NCBI RefSeq assembly: GCF_000719975.1
Contig: NZ_JOIJ01000024.1
Location: 1 to 52,936 of the forward strand
Source: Prauserella rugosa
GTDB lineage: Bacteria; Actinomycetota; Actinomycetes; Mycobacteriales; Pseudonocardiaceae
Direction of reading: 5' to 3'
DNA: 52,936 nucleotides
A model generated the notes under the pieces. The model ran no database searches and was not told where the DNA came from. It saw nothing but the letters and a program-made list of their open reading frames with translations. How positions within the stretch are numbered: the first letter of the stretch is position 1; each line of letters opens with the position of its first letter. The translations under genes and the position numbers were made by a program. Of the stretch, positions 25,596-33,164 are shown one piece after another.

Positions 25596-27551
25596 TCAGC
25601 TTGTCCGTACGGCCAGGACCAGGCCCGAGGGCAGGTCGTCGACGACGTCGAACGCCGGGCCCCGGAACGAGTCGGGGTTGAACTCGACGCGGTCGTCGAA
25701 GTACCACGTCGCGCCCGTCCTCCTGAGCACGAAGACGTCGATGCCGCCGAACCGCGTGTTTGCCGAGGCCTGCGCGAACCGCTCCGGATCGTCGATCTCG
25801 GCCAGCCTCGCCAGCTCGTCTGAGCGCTCGTCGTAACGCATCAGGCTGTTGGCCGAGTAGTGCCCGCGTTGCAGATAGGCCCACCAGCGTTCGTAGACGT
25901 ACAGCCGCATGTCCGTGGACAACGACATCGGCATCGCGTCGGGCCCGAGCCGTCGTTCGACCTCGGCCGCGATCCGGTTCGCCGGCATCTCGGGGGCCGC
26001 CATCTCGGGTGGGATGAATTCGGAAGGCTCGCCGTCCGGCCCGGGTTCCATGTGGGCCCGCAGCGCCGGGTTCGGTTCGACCGCGGCCTCGGGCACCTCC
26101 GGCAGTGCGTCGGTGAAGCCCTTCGGTTCACCCGGCATCCAGGTGTTCCATGCGACCAGTCCGGAGGAGACGAGCAGGACGGCCAGGGCGGCGACGCCGA
26201 CGCCGCGCGGTGGGGTGAGCTCGAACCGGCGCAGCAGCGATCTGCCCGCGCGTGCCACGGCGAGGATCCCGGCCGTCACCAGCACCATCGTGATTATGCG
26301 TGGTGTCTTCACGAGGAATCCGCTGTGCCCGCTACCGGTGAGGGACAGCATGTGGATCGCCCAGTACAGGTAGATGCCGCCGACCAGTAGCAGCATCGGC
26401 TGGGCCCACCACTGCCGCCTGCGATACCAGAACAGTCCGATCAGCCCCGCGAGCGCCAGCGCGCCGATCGGCGTGGCCTCCAGGAACGGCAACGGCACGG
26501 GGTCGTCGGAGATGGCGATGTTCGGGTACGTGTCGGCGACGACCTCCCGTGGTTTCGTCAGCCATGCCCACAACAGCGGCAGGACGTACCAGGACGACAC
26601 GACGACCGACGTGACCAGCACGCCGAGCAGGTGCAGCAGGTACGGACCCCGGTTCGGCCGCAGCATCCGCGCGGCGATGATCGCCAGTCCGCCGATGGCG
26701 CCGAACATGAGGTAACCGGTGTAGGTGCAGGCGAACAGTCCGCCGATGATTCCCGCAGGCAGCCAGTGGAGACCGCCCTCGCGGCGGGACAGGCCCGCGA
26801 ACGTCGCCAGCGCCCACGGCACGAGCACCGCCAGGGTGAGGATCTCGTAGCTCTTGTGCCCGTGTGTGAACACGATCGGCGCCACGGCGGCCATGGCGAG
26901 CGCGACGGGCGCGGTGGTGAGCCGGCGCCAGAGCAGGAACGCCACGAGCGCCGATGCGGAGATGAACAGGACCTCCATGTGGCCCACGAGTGTCCACGTC
27001 GGACGGTCCAGCAGCTCGGATGCGCGCGCGACGAGCCACGGGTACAGGACCGGGTACTCGGAAGGCAGATCGGGCAGGAAGGCGTCCGTGCTGCCCCACG
27101 TCGTGGTGAGCCGGTTCGCCAGCGCCGACATGCGGATGGTGTCCCAGTCGTGCAGTTCGTTGTGCCCGAACGACGTTCCGTTCAGCGCAGTCATGAGGAT
27201 CATGCCGATCCAGCCCGAGTACAGGCCCGCGACCGCACCGGCCACGCGGTCGGAGACGAACCGGGCGGCGAGCGCGATCGCGACGACGGCACCCACCGCA
27301 CCAGCCGCGATCGGTGCGACCGAGCCGCGCAGTGACAGCGGGTCGACGTCGGCGGCATCGATCACCAGCCACGACACGGTCATCGCGACGAGGTAACACG
27401 CGACGGCCGTCGTCGACGGTCCGATCCGGCGCAGCGCCCGCCGCACGACGTGCTCGGTCGGCGGTGCTGCGGTTCGTCTTCGGGGCGGGGTGGGGACGTC
27501 GGGGGCGTCCTCGCCCGCGTGCCTGTCCGTGTCCAGCCGGGCGGAGTTCAC
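25596..27551 (-). CDS. AftA-like arabinofuranosyltransferase (GT-C membrane glycosyltransferase)
   Basis: This 651-residue membrane enzyme has about 11 hydrophobic segments and a soluble C-terminal domain of about 180 residues. Its length matches mycobacterial AftA, which adds the first arabinofuranose to galactan. Shared layout includes the first periplasmic loop with LANRLTTTWGSTDAFLPDLPSEYPVLYPWL, the WRRLTTAPVALA loop, and a C-terminal SANSLMRYDERSDELARL segment followed by FVLRRTG. The similarity is in pattern, so a divergent paralogue is possible. Arabinogalactan walls fit the Pseudonocardiaceae. GTG 27551 has TAAAGT at leaderless distance. Confidence 0.7.
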   Translation of the reverse strand: MNSARLDTDRHAGEDAPDVPTPPRRRTAAPPTEHVVRRALRRIGPSTTAVACYLVAMTVSWLVIDAADVDPLSLRGSVAPIAAGAVGAVVAIALAARFVSDRVAGAVAGLYSGWIGMILMTALNGTSFGHNELHDWDTIRMSALANRLTTTWGSTDAFLPDLPSEYPVLYPWLVARASELLDRPTWTLVGHMEVLFISASALVAFLLWRRLTTAPVALAMAAVAPIVFTHGHKSYEILTLAVLVPWALATFAGLSRREGGLHWLPAGIIGGLFACTYTGYLMFGAIGGLAIIAARMLRPNRGPYLLHLLGVLVTSVVVSSWYVLPLLWAWLTKPREVVADTYPNIAISDDPVPLPFLEATPIGALALAGLIGLFWYRRRQWWAQPMLLLVGGIYLYWAIHMLSLTGSGHSGFLVKTPRIITMVLVTAGILAVARAGRSLLRRFELTPPRGVGVAALAVLLVSSGLVAWNTWMPGEPKGFTDALPEVPEAAVEPNPALRAHMEPGPDGEPSEFIPPEMAAPEMPANRIAAEVERRLGPDAMPMSLSTDMRLYVYERWWAYLQRGHYSANSLMRYDERSDELARLAEIDDPERFAQASANTRFGGIDVFVLRRTGATWYFDDRVEFNPDSFRGPAFDVVDDLPSGLVLAVRTS

Positions 27552-27557
27552 GCCCGC

Positions 27558-27563
27558 ACTTTA
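27558..27563 (-). promoter_or_regulatory. -10 element TAAAGT of the AftA-like gene (leaderless)
   Basis: On the minus strand TAAAGT is followed by GCGGGC and then the GTG start. No ribosome binding site is present. Confidence 0.45.
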
Positions 27564-27704
27564 TTAAGGCCTGAGACGAACCGCTCGGCGGCGCGCTGGC
27601 CCGCGAGTTCTGCGCTCAGTCCTGTGAGGTGGTTGGCCAGTCATCGACGAGCGGCCTGGCAGGCGCTCGTCGAGTCGACTGCCGGGCCGCTGCGTGGGGC
27701 GCGA

Positions 27705-28754
27705 TCAGGAGTTGATCGTGGCGGTGTCGATGACGAAGCGGTAGCGCACGTCGCTGGCCGAGACCCGCTCGTAGGCGGTGTTGACGTCGTCGGCCGAGAT
27801 CGTCTCGATCTCCGCTCCGATGCCGTGCTCGGCGCAGAAGTCCAGCATCTCCTGCGTCTCCGGGATGCCGCCGATCATCGAACCGGCCAGCGCCTTGTTG
27901 CCCGCGATCAGCGAGAACGCGTTGTAGGACAGCGGCTCGCCGGGCGCGCCGACGTTCACCATGGCACCGCCGGTCCGCAGCAGGCCGAGGTAGGCGTCGA
28001 CGGGGATCTGCGCCGACACGGTGTTGAGGATCAGGTCGAACTTGCCGCGCAGCACCTCGAACGTCGACTCGTCGGCGGTGGCGTAGTACTCGGTGGCGCC
28101 GAGTCGCTTGCCGTCCTCCTGCTTCTTCAGGCTCTGGCTCAGCACCGTCACCTCGGCGCCCATCGCGGCCGCCAGCTTGACGGCCATGTGGCCGAGGCCG
28201 CCGAGACCCACGATCGCGACCTTCTTGCCGGGGCCTGCACCCCACTGGCGCAGCGGCGAGTACGTCGTGATGCCCGCGCAGAGCAGCGGCGCGGCGACGT
28301 CGAGGCCGATGCCGTCGGGGATGCGGCACACGAAGGCGTCCTTGACGACGACCTGCTGGCTGTAGCCGCCGTAGGTGGGTTCACCGTCGAAGCCGACGCC
28401 GTTGTAGGTCTGCACGTTGCCCTTGACGCAGAACTGCTCGGTGCCTGCCTGGCAGTACTCGCACTCGCCGCACGAGTCGACCATGCAGCCGACGCCGACG
28501 CGGTCGCCGACCTGGTACTTGGTCACCGCGGACCCGACCGCGGCGACCGTGCCCGCGATCTCGTGCCCCGGCACCATCGGGAAGATGGCCTCGCCCCATT
28601 CGCCGCGCGCCTGGTGGATGTCGCTGTGGCAGATGCCCGCGTAGGCGATGTCGATCAGGACGTCGTCGGGACGCAGGTCGCGCCGCTCGATGGTGGTCCG
28701 CTCGAGCGGTGCGCCAGGGCCGGGTGCGGCGATGGCGTGCGTCGTTGTGCTCAT
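27705..28754 (-). CDS. Zinc-dependent NAD(P) alcohol dehydrogenase (cinnamyl-alcohol-dehydrogenase-like)
   Basis: This 349-residue medium-chain dehydrogenase has the catalytic zinc ligands in [15 protein letters not shown] and GHEIAGTV. The structural zinc cysteines are in [15 protein letters not shown] near residue 93-107, and the cofactor motif is [17 protein letters not shown] near 175. It resembles the mycobacterial AdhC/cinnamyl alcohol dehydrogenase group that uses NADPH for aliphatic and aromatic aldehydes. The ATG is preceded by CAGGAGT. The divergent TetR gene and paired operator-like sites in between suggest induction by an aldehyde or alcohol. Confidence 0.93.
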   Translation of the reverse strand: MSTTTHAIAAPGPGAPLERTTIERRDLRPDDVLIDIAYAGICHSDIHQARGEWGEAIFPMVPGHEIAGTVAAVGSAVTKYQVGDRVGVGCMVDSCGECEYCQAGTEQFCVKGNVQTYNGVGFDGEPTYGGYSQQVVVKDAFVCRIPDGIGLDVAAPLLCAGITTYSPLRQWGAGPGKKVAIVGLGGLGHMAVKLAAAMGAEVTVLSQSLKKQEDGKRLGATEYYATADESTFEVLRGKFDLILNTVSAQIPVDAYLGLLRTGGAMVNVGAPGEPLSYNAFSLIAGNKALAGSMIGGIPETQEMLDFCAEHGIGAEIETISADDVNTAYERVSASDVRYRFVIDTATINS

Positions 28755-28789
28755 CAGAACTCCTGCGATACTCGATCACGAGCCCCGAA

Positions 28790-28829
28790 GTAAGGGCCCT
28801 CTCACGTAACGACGTAAGAGGGGTCTTAC
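28790..28829. promoter_or_regulatory. Two TetR-type operator sites between adh and tetR
   Basis: GTAAGAGGGGTCTTAC (28814-28829) has perfect arms GTAAGA/TCTTAC. A weaker copy, GTAAGGGCCCTCTCAC, lies at 28790-28805 with consensus GTAAGR..TCTYAC. Both are in the divergent promoter region. Confidence 0.65.
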
Positions 28830-28847
28830 ATATTCCGATATAGAAAT

Positions 28848-29462
28848 GTGTGCACGGCCATGGGTGACCGGTACCACCGCGGCGAGCTCCGCGACGAGCT
28901 CGTCCGCGTCGCGCTCGACCTCATCGCCGAGCAGGGGGTCGCCGGCTTCTCCGTGGCCGAGGTGGCCCGTCGTGCGCAGGTCAGCCCGGGGGCGCCGTAT
29001 CGCCACTTCGCCGAGCGCGAGAGCCTCCTGGCCGCGGTCGCCACCGCCGTGGCGAGTCAGCTCGCCGACCGGGTGGCCGCGGCCGCCGAGCCGATGTCCG
29101 ATCCGGCCGACGCACTCGCCGCGGCGGCGGGTGCCTACACCGAGTACGTCATCGAACGCCGCGCAGGCATGAACGTCATCTACACCGACGGGCTCCAGGG
29201 CGGTGCCTACACCGAGCTGCACGACCAGACGCGGCGGCTGACCGACCAGTTCCTCATGCTCTGCCTGGCGGTCTCCGACCGGCCCGAGGACGCGCTCGAG
29301 CTGATGGAACAGTTGTTCACGCAGGCCCACGGCTACGGCATGTTCTGGATCGACGGCGTGTTCACCAAGCACGGCTACACACCCGAACTCGTGGTGCGCA
29401 AGTCCGTCGCCGCGGCGCGACTGGCCATCGAAGGCCACCGGCACCGATCCGGAACCGCCTGA
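28848..29462 (+). CDS. TetR-family transcriptional regulator, divergent from the alcohol dehydrogenase
   Basis: This 204-residue repressor has the TetR helix-turn-helix near residues 8-55 (LRDELVRVALDLIAEQGVAGFSVAEVARRAQVSPGAPYRHFAERESL). A helical effector domain follows, including a TetR_C-type stretch MNVIYTDGLQGGAYTELH. GTG 28848 or ATG 28860 could start it. Neither has a ribosome binding site, and an AT-rich stretch 6 nt before 28848 slightly favours a leaderless GTG start. The operators at 28790-28829 should control both itself and the dehydrogenase. Confidence 0.88.
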   Translation: MCTAMGDRYHRGELRDELVRVALDLIAEQGVAGFSVAEVARRAQVSPGAPYRHFAERESLLAAVATAVASQLADRVAAAAEPMSDPADALAAAAGAYTEYVIERRAGMNVIYTDGLQGGAYTELHDQTRRLTDQFLMLCLAVSDRPEDALELMEQLFTQAHGYGMFWIDGVFTKHGYTPELVVRKSVAAARLAIEGHRHRSGTA

Positions 29463-29466
29463 CCGG

Positions 29467-29535
29467 GTCGTCGGCACACCGGGGTCGTCAGGACACCGGG
29501 GGTTGTCGGGAGATCGGGATTGTCAGGAAATCGGG
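29467..29535. repeat. Four tandem 17-bp repeats upstream of the FAD oxidoreductase gene
   Basis: Units start at 29467, 29484, 29502 and 29519 with consensus GTYGTCRGGAVAYCGGG. There is one extra G before the third unit. The array begins 5 nt after the TetR stop and ends about 45 bp before the oxidoreductase ATG. It may be a set of regulator sites or a minisatellite. Confidence 0.75.
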
Positions 29536-29579
29536 GGCCGTCTCGTTCAAGGGGTACGCCAACGAGACAGGAGCACCCC

Positions 29580-30818
29580 ATGAGCCACCACGAGACCAGC
29601 CACCACGGCACGCCTCTTCGCGGCACGAGGCACCGGATCGTCGTCCTCGGAGCCGGGTACGCCGGGAGCTACGCCGCCGGGTACCTGGCCCGCAGGCTGC
29701 ACCGTGACGACGTCGAGATCACCGTCGTCAACGCCGCCCCCGACTTCGTCGAGCGGATGCGCCTGCATCAGTTCGCCGCCGGGCACGACCTGGACCGCCG
29801 GCCCCTGGCCGACGTCTTCGCCGGCACGGGCATCGACCTGCGCATCGCGGAGGTGACGGGCATCGACGCCGACAATCGCACCGTCACCATCGACGGCCAG
29901 GACCAGCTCGGCTACGACTCGCTCGTCTACACGCTCGGCAGCACCGCGGCCCACCACGCCGTGCCGGGGGCCGCCGAGCACGCCTTCCACGTCGCCACCG
30001 CGCCGGCCGCGGGTCGGTTGCGCGCCCGCCTCGGCGAGATCGACGGTGGGCGGGTCGTGGTCGTCGGCGGGAACCTGACTGCGATCGAGGCCGCCACCGA
30101 GATCGCCGAATCCCGCCCCGGACTGACCGTCGCACTCGCCACCACCGGTGAGCTCGGCGGCTGGCTGGGTGCGCGGGCGCGGCGCCACGTGCTGGCCGCC
30201 TTCGACCGGCTGGGCATCGACGTCCACGAGCACGCCACGGTCACCGGGGTGGACGCCTCGTCCGTGACCGCCATGGGCGGCACCGTGCTGGCCTCCGACG
30301 CGACCGTGTGGGCGGCCGGGTTCGCCGTGCACCCGATCGCCGCCGCGGGCGGGCTCGACGTCACGCCGGAAGGACAGATCGTCGTCGACCGGCAGCTGCG
30401 TTCGGTCTCGCACCCGGACGTCTACGCCGCGGGCGACAGCGCCCACGTCGTCGGGGACAACGGCCTGACGCTGCCCATGTCCTGTGCCACCGCGGGGCTG
30501 AGCAGTCGGCAGCTGGCGGCCACGGTCCTCGGCGACCGCACCGGACGCCGGATCCCGGCGACGCCGAAGTTCTACGTCGGCAGCCACGTCAGCCTCGGCA
30601 GGCGGGACGCGGTGTTCCAGCTCGTCGACAAGCAGGCGCAGTCCCGGCCGGTGTCCCTGCGGGGCCGGGCAGCCGCCCGGTTCAAGGCAAGCGTGCTCAC
30701 CGGGGCGGCCTGGTCGACGACCCATCCGACGTCCGGACTCCCGAGCCGCAGGCACCGGCTCGCGGCATCGTCGAGTCCGGCAGAGTCGGCGCCCGCACCG
30801 GCGACGACGTCGGCCTAA
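29580..30818 (+). CDS. FAD-dependent pyridine-nucleotide oxidoreductase (NDH-2-like)
   Basis: This 412-residue flavoprotein has an N-terminal FAD Rossmann motif RIVVLGAGYAGSYAAGYLA near residues 18-37. A second, NAD-binding motif is VVVVGGNLTAIEAATEIAE near 155-175, and the FAD-closing motif DVYAAGDSAHV is near 280. This is the two-dinucleotide-binding layout of NADH dehydrogenase type 2 and related quinone or disulfide reductases. No CxxC redox pair is seen. The His-rich N-terminus (MSHHETSHHG) is unusual. ATG 29580 follows CAGGAGC. It is paired with the sigma factor gene that starts 10 nt downstream. Confidence 0.88.
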   Translation: MSHHETSHHGTPLRGTRHRIVVLGAGYAGSYAAGYLARRLHRDDVEITVVNAAPDFVERMRLHQFAAGHDLDRRPLADVFAGTGIDLRIAEVTGIDADNRTVTIDGQDQLGYDSLVYTLGSTAAHHAVPGAAEHAFHVATAPAAGRLRARLGEIDGGRVVVVGGNLTAIEAATEIAESRPGLTVALATTGELGGWLGARARRHVLAAFDRLGIDVHEHATVTGVDASSVTAMGGTVLASDATVWAAGFAVHPIAAAGGLDVTPEGQIVVDRQLRSVSHPDVYAAGDSAHVVGDNGLTLPMSCATAGLSSRQLAATVLGDRTGRRIPATPKFYVGSHVSLGRRDAVFQLVDKQAQSRPVSLRGRAAARFKASVLTGAAWSTTHPTSGLPSRRHRLAASSSPAESAPAPATTSA

Positions 30819-30821
30819 GGT
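30816..30821 (+). promoter_or_regulatory. -10 element TAAGGT of the sigma factor gene (leaderless)
   Basis: TAAGGT overlaps the TAA stop of the oxidoreductase gene and ends 7 nt before the sigma factor ATG. Confidence 0.45.
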
Positions 30822-30828
30822 CATCGAC

Positions 30829-31776
30829 ATGGATTCGTCCACCGTGGCGACGTTCGAGGCCGGCCGCGACCGGCTGGCCTCGCTCGCCTACCGTCTCCTC
30901 GGTTCGGCCGCCGACGCCGAGGACACGGTGCAGGACGCGTTCCTGCGCTGGCAGGTCGCCGACCGGGAGCACATCGAGGTGCCCGAGGCGTGGCTGACCA
31001 AGGTCGTCACCAATCTGGCCCTCGACCGGCTCCGCTCGGCCAGGACCCGCCGCGAACGCGCCGCCGGGGCCTGGCTGCCGGAACCGCTCCTCGACGGCGA
31101 CCCGATGCTCGGCCCCGCCGACACGGTCGAGCAGCGCGAATCGGTGACCCTGGCCGTGCTGTTGCTGCTGGAACAGCTCTCGCCGGTCGAACGCGCCGCC
31201 TACGTGCTGCGGGAGGCGTTCGCCTACCGCCATTCCGAGATCGCCGAGATCCTCGGCATCACCGAGTCCGCCAGCCAGCAGCACACGAGCCGCGCCCGCC
31301 GCCGCGTCGCCGCGGGCCGGCAGCGCGGGGACACCGGCGTCGACGAGGCGACCGCGCGCCGGATCGTCGGGGCGTTCGTCGCCGCGGCCTCGTCCGGGCG
31401 CACCGAGCAGCTCGTCGCCCTGCTGACCGACGACGCAGCCGGCGTGTCCGACGGTGCCGGGTTCGGGCCCGCGAAGAAGCTCGTGCGGTTCGCCGGTCCG
31501 CTGCGGATCACCCGCGCGATCCGGTCGGCGTTCACGCCCTCGCCCGCGAAACGCGCGTTCGTGGGCGGTTCGCCGGAGGTCCACGCGGCCGTAGTCAACG
31601 GCTGCCCCGCCATCCTCTTCGCGCTCGGCGATCAGGTCTTCGGCGCCGTCGTGCTGGAGGTGCGGGGCGAGCAGGTCGCCGGGTTCCACGGTGTCGCCAC
31701 GCCGGAGCGGCTCGCCCGCCTCACCGAGGCATGGCAACGACAGGGACCGGCCGAACCGCTGACGCAGCTGTGGTGA
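30829..31776 (+). CDS. ECF sigma factor with SnoaL-like C-terminal domain (SigJ/ECF41 type)
   Basis: This 315-residue sigma-70 family protein has region 2 near residues 8-75 (RDRLASLAYRLLGSAADAEDTVQDAFLRWQ) and region 4 near 120-165 (LLEQLSPVERAAYVLREAFAYRHSEIAEILGITESASQQHTSRARRRV). A C-terminal SnoaL-like domain of about 130 residues follows. In the ECF41 and related groups this domain controls activity in place of an anti-sigma factor, and the partner genes are often oxidoreductases, as here. No anti-sigma gene is visible. The variant SDGAGFGPAKK stands where ECF41 proteins have DGGGK. Confidence 0.88.
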   Translation: MDSSTVATFEAGRDRLASLAYRLLGSAADAEDTVQDAFLRWQVADREHIEVPEAWLTKVVTNLALDRLRSARTRRERAAGAWLPEPLLDGDPMLGPADTVEQRESVTLAVLLLLEQLSPVERAAYVLREAFAYRHSEIAEILGITESASQQHTSRARRRVAAGRQRGDTGVDEATARRIVGAFVAAASSGRTEQLVALLTDDAAGVSDGAGFGPAKKLVRFAGPLRITRAIRSAFTPSPAKRAFVGGSPEVHAAVVNGCPAILFALGDQVFGAVVLEVRGEQVAGFHGVATPERLARLTEAWQRQGPAEPLTQLW

Positions 31777-31800
31777 TCGACCGGCTGTGGTGATCGGCTC
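31767..31800. repeat. 17-bp tandem duplication across the sigma factor stop codon
   Basis: GCTGTGGTGATCGACCG (31767-31783) is followed by GCTGTGGTGATCGGCTC (31784-31800), and the first 13 bases are identical. The TGA stop (31774-31776) lies in the first copy. Confidence 0.7.
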
Positions 31801-31928
31801 GACGCGCCCGACCGGATCCCCGGCGAACGTCGGAGCCTGCTCGGCGGCGCCGCCCTCCGCTGTGGACGCGGCTGGTGCGGGCGGGATGATCGACATCCGG
31901 ACCGCAACCGAGTCAGGAGGGACCGCTC

Positions 31929-32981
31929 TTGTCCACACCGCATCCGCCCGCAGGGCTGCGTGTCATCGGGGCCGCCGAGGTGGCCGCGCAGATCGACGGC
32001 AACCGCGAGGGCGCGCTCGCCGCCGTGCGCCGGGCGTATCTCGCGCACGCCTCGGGCGCGACGGCCAACCCGCATTCGAGCTTCCTGCGGTTCCCGGACC
32101 GCCCCTCCGACCGGATCATCGCCCTGCCCGCGTTCCTCGACGACACAGCCGGCACCGATGACCCGGCCGGGACCGAGGACGGGGGTCGGTGGTCGGGCAT
32201 CAAGTGGATCGCCAGCTATCCCGGCAACGTCGAGCACGGATTTCCGCGCGCGTCGGCGACGATGGTGCTCAACGACTACGAGACGGGCTATCCGTACGCC
32301 GTGCTCGAGGCGTCGATCATCTCGGCCACCCGCACGGCGGCGTCGGCGGTGCTGGGAGCGGAGGCACTGCTCGGTGGGCGCCGGGCCCGCCGGGTCGGGT
32401 TCGTGGGCACCGGACTGATCAGCGACCACGTGCGGATGTTCCTGCGTGACCTGGACTGGGAGGTCGACGAGTTCGTCCTGTTCGACACGGTGCCCGCCAA
32501 CGCCGAGCGGTTCGCCGCGACGCTGGCGGCCGACGGCCCGAAGGGTGCGGTGTCGGTGGCCGACGACGTCGCCGGTGCGTTCGCGGGCTGCGACCTGGTC
32601 GTGGTGGCGACGGTCGCGGGCACGCCGCATCTGACCGATCCGGCATTGCTGGCCGATGCCCCGGTGGTGCTGCACATCTCGTTGCGGGACTTGGCCCCCG
32701 AGCTGATTCTGCAGGCCACCAACGTCACCGACGACGTCGATCACGCCGTGCGGGAGCAGACGTCGTTGCATCTGGCCGAACAGCAGGTGGGGCACCGCGA
32801 GTTCGTGCACGGCACGATCGCCGACGTCGTGCGCGGCGAGCTGGTACGGGAGCCGGGCAGGGCGGCGATCTTCTCGCCGTTCGGACTGGGGGTGCTGGAC
32901 CTGGCCGTCGGGGGTTGGGTCCACGACCAGGTCGCCGCGGCAGGGGGCGGGCACCTCGTTCCCGACTTCTTCCCGATCTGA
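31929..32981 (+). CDS. Ornithine cyclodeaminase/SbnB-like NAD-dependent protein
   Basis: This 350-residue protein of the ornithine cyclodeaminase/mu-crystallin family has RASATMVLNDYETGYPYAVLEASIISATRTAASAVLGAEAL and the Rossmann motif VGFVGTGLISDHVRMFL near residue 155. The sequence (GGRWSGIKWIASYPGN near residue 90, HISLRDLAPELI late) is closest in style to SbnB. SbnB makes 2,3-diaminopropionate from N-(glutamyl)-diaminopropionate in siderophore and antibiotic pathways. The partner SbnA-like enzyme is not present, so the role is uncertain. TTG 31929 is supported by an AGGAGGGA just upstream. Confidence 0.82.
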   Translation: MSTPHPPAGLRVIGAAEVAAQIDGNREGALAAVRRAYLAHASGATANPHSSFLRFPDRPSDRIIALPAFLDDTAGTDDPAGTEDGGRWSGIKWIASYPGNVEHGFPRASATMVLNDYETGYPYAVLEASIISATRTAASAVLGAEALLGGRRARRVGFVGTGLISDHVRMFLRDLDWEVDEFVLFDTVPANAERFAATLAADGPKGAVSVADDVAGAFAGCDLVVVATVAGTPHLTDPALLADAPVVLHISLRDLAPELILQATNVTDDVDHAVREQTSLHLAEQQVGHREFVHGTIADVVRGELVREPGRAAIFSPFGLGVLDLAVGGWVHDQVAAAGGGHLVPDFFPI

Positions 32982-33000
32982 TCGACCCGATCTGATCGAC
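32973..33000. repeat. Perfect 14-bp tandem duplication across the SbnB-like gene stop codon
   Basis: CCGATCTGATCGAC occurs twice in direct succession (32973-32986 and 32987-33000). The stop TGA is at 32979-32981 in the first copy. Confidence 0.8.
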
Positions 33001-33023
33001 GCGGGAAATGTGACAAACTGCGC

Positions 33024-33050
33024 ATATCGCCATCTTTTGGCATGGCGTAT
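33024..33050. promoter_or_regulatory. Inverted repeat in the alkaline phosphatase promoter region
   Basis: CGCCAT (33028-33033) and ATGGCG (33042-33047) face each other, with AT flanks extending the symmetry. The patch is AT-rich and lies about 120 bp before the phosphatase ATG. No clear PhoP box with paired GTTCACC units is seen. Confidence 0.35.
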
Positions 33051-33164
33051 TCCTTCGCGTTACTAACGATTCATCTGATCGAGGGAATCGGGGGATGGGG
33101 TGGACCGCGGACTTATCCAGGCCGCGACCCACCTCGGCCGCGGCAGGCGCGGAGGACAACACGT

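Noticed and set aside
33100..33164. PHO box (paired GTTCACC units) before the alkaline phosphatase gene
   Set aside because: Only a weak single ATTCATC-like match was found, with no direct repeat at 11-bp spacing.
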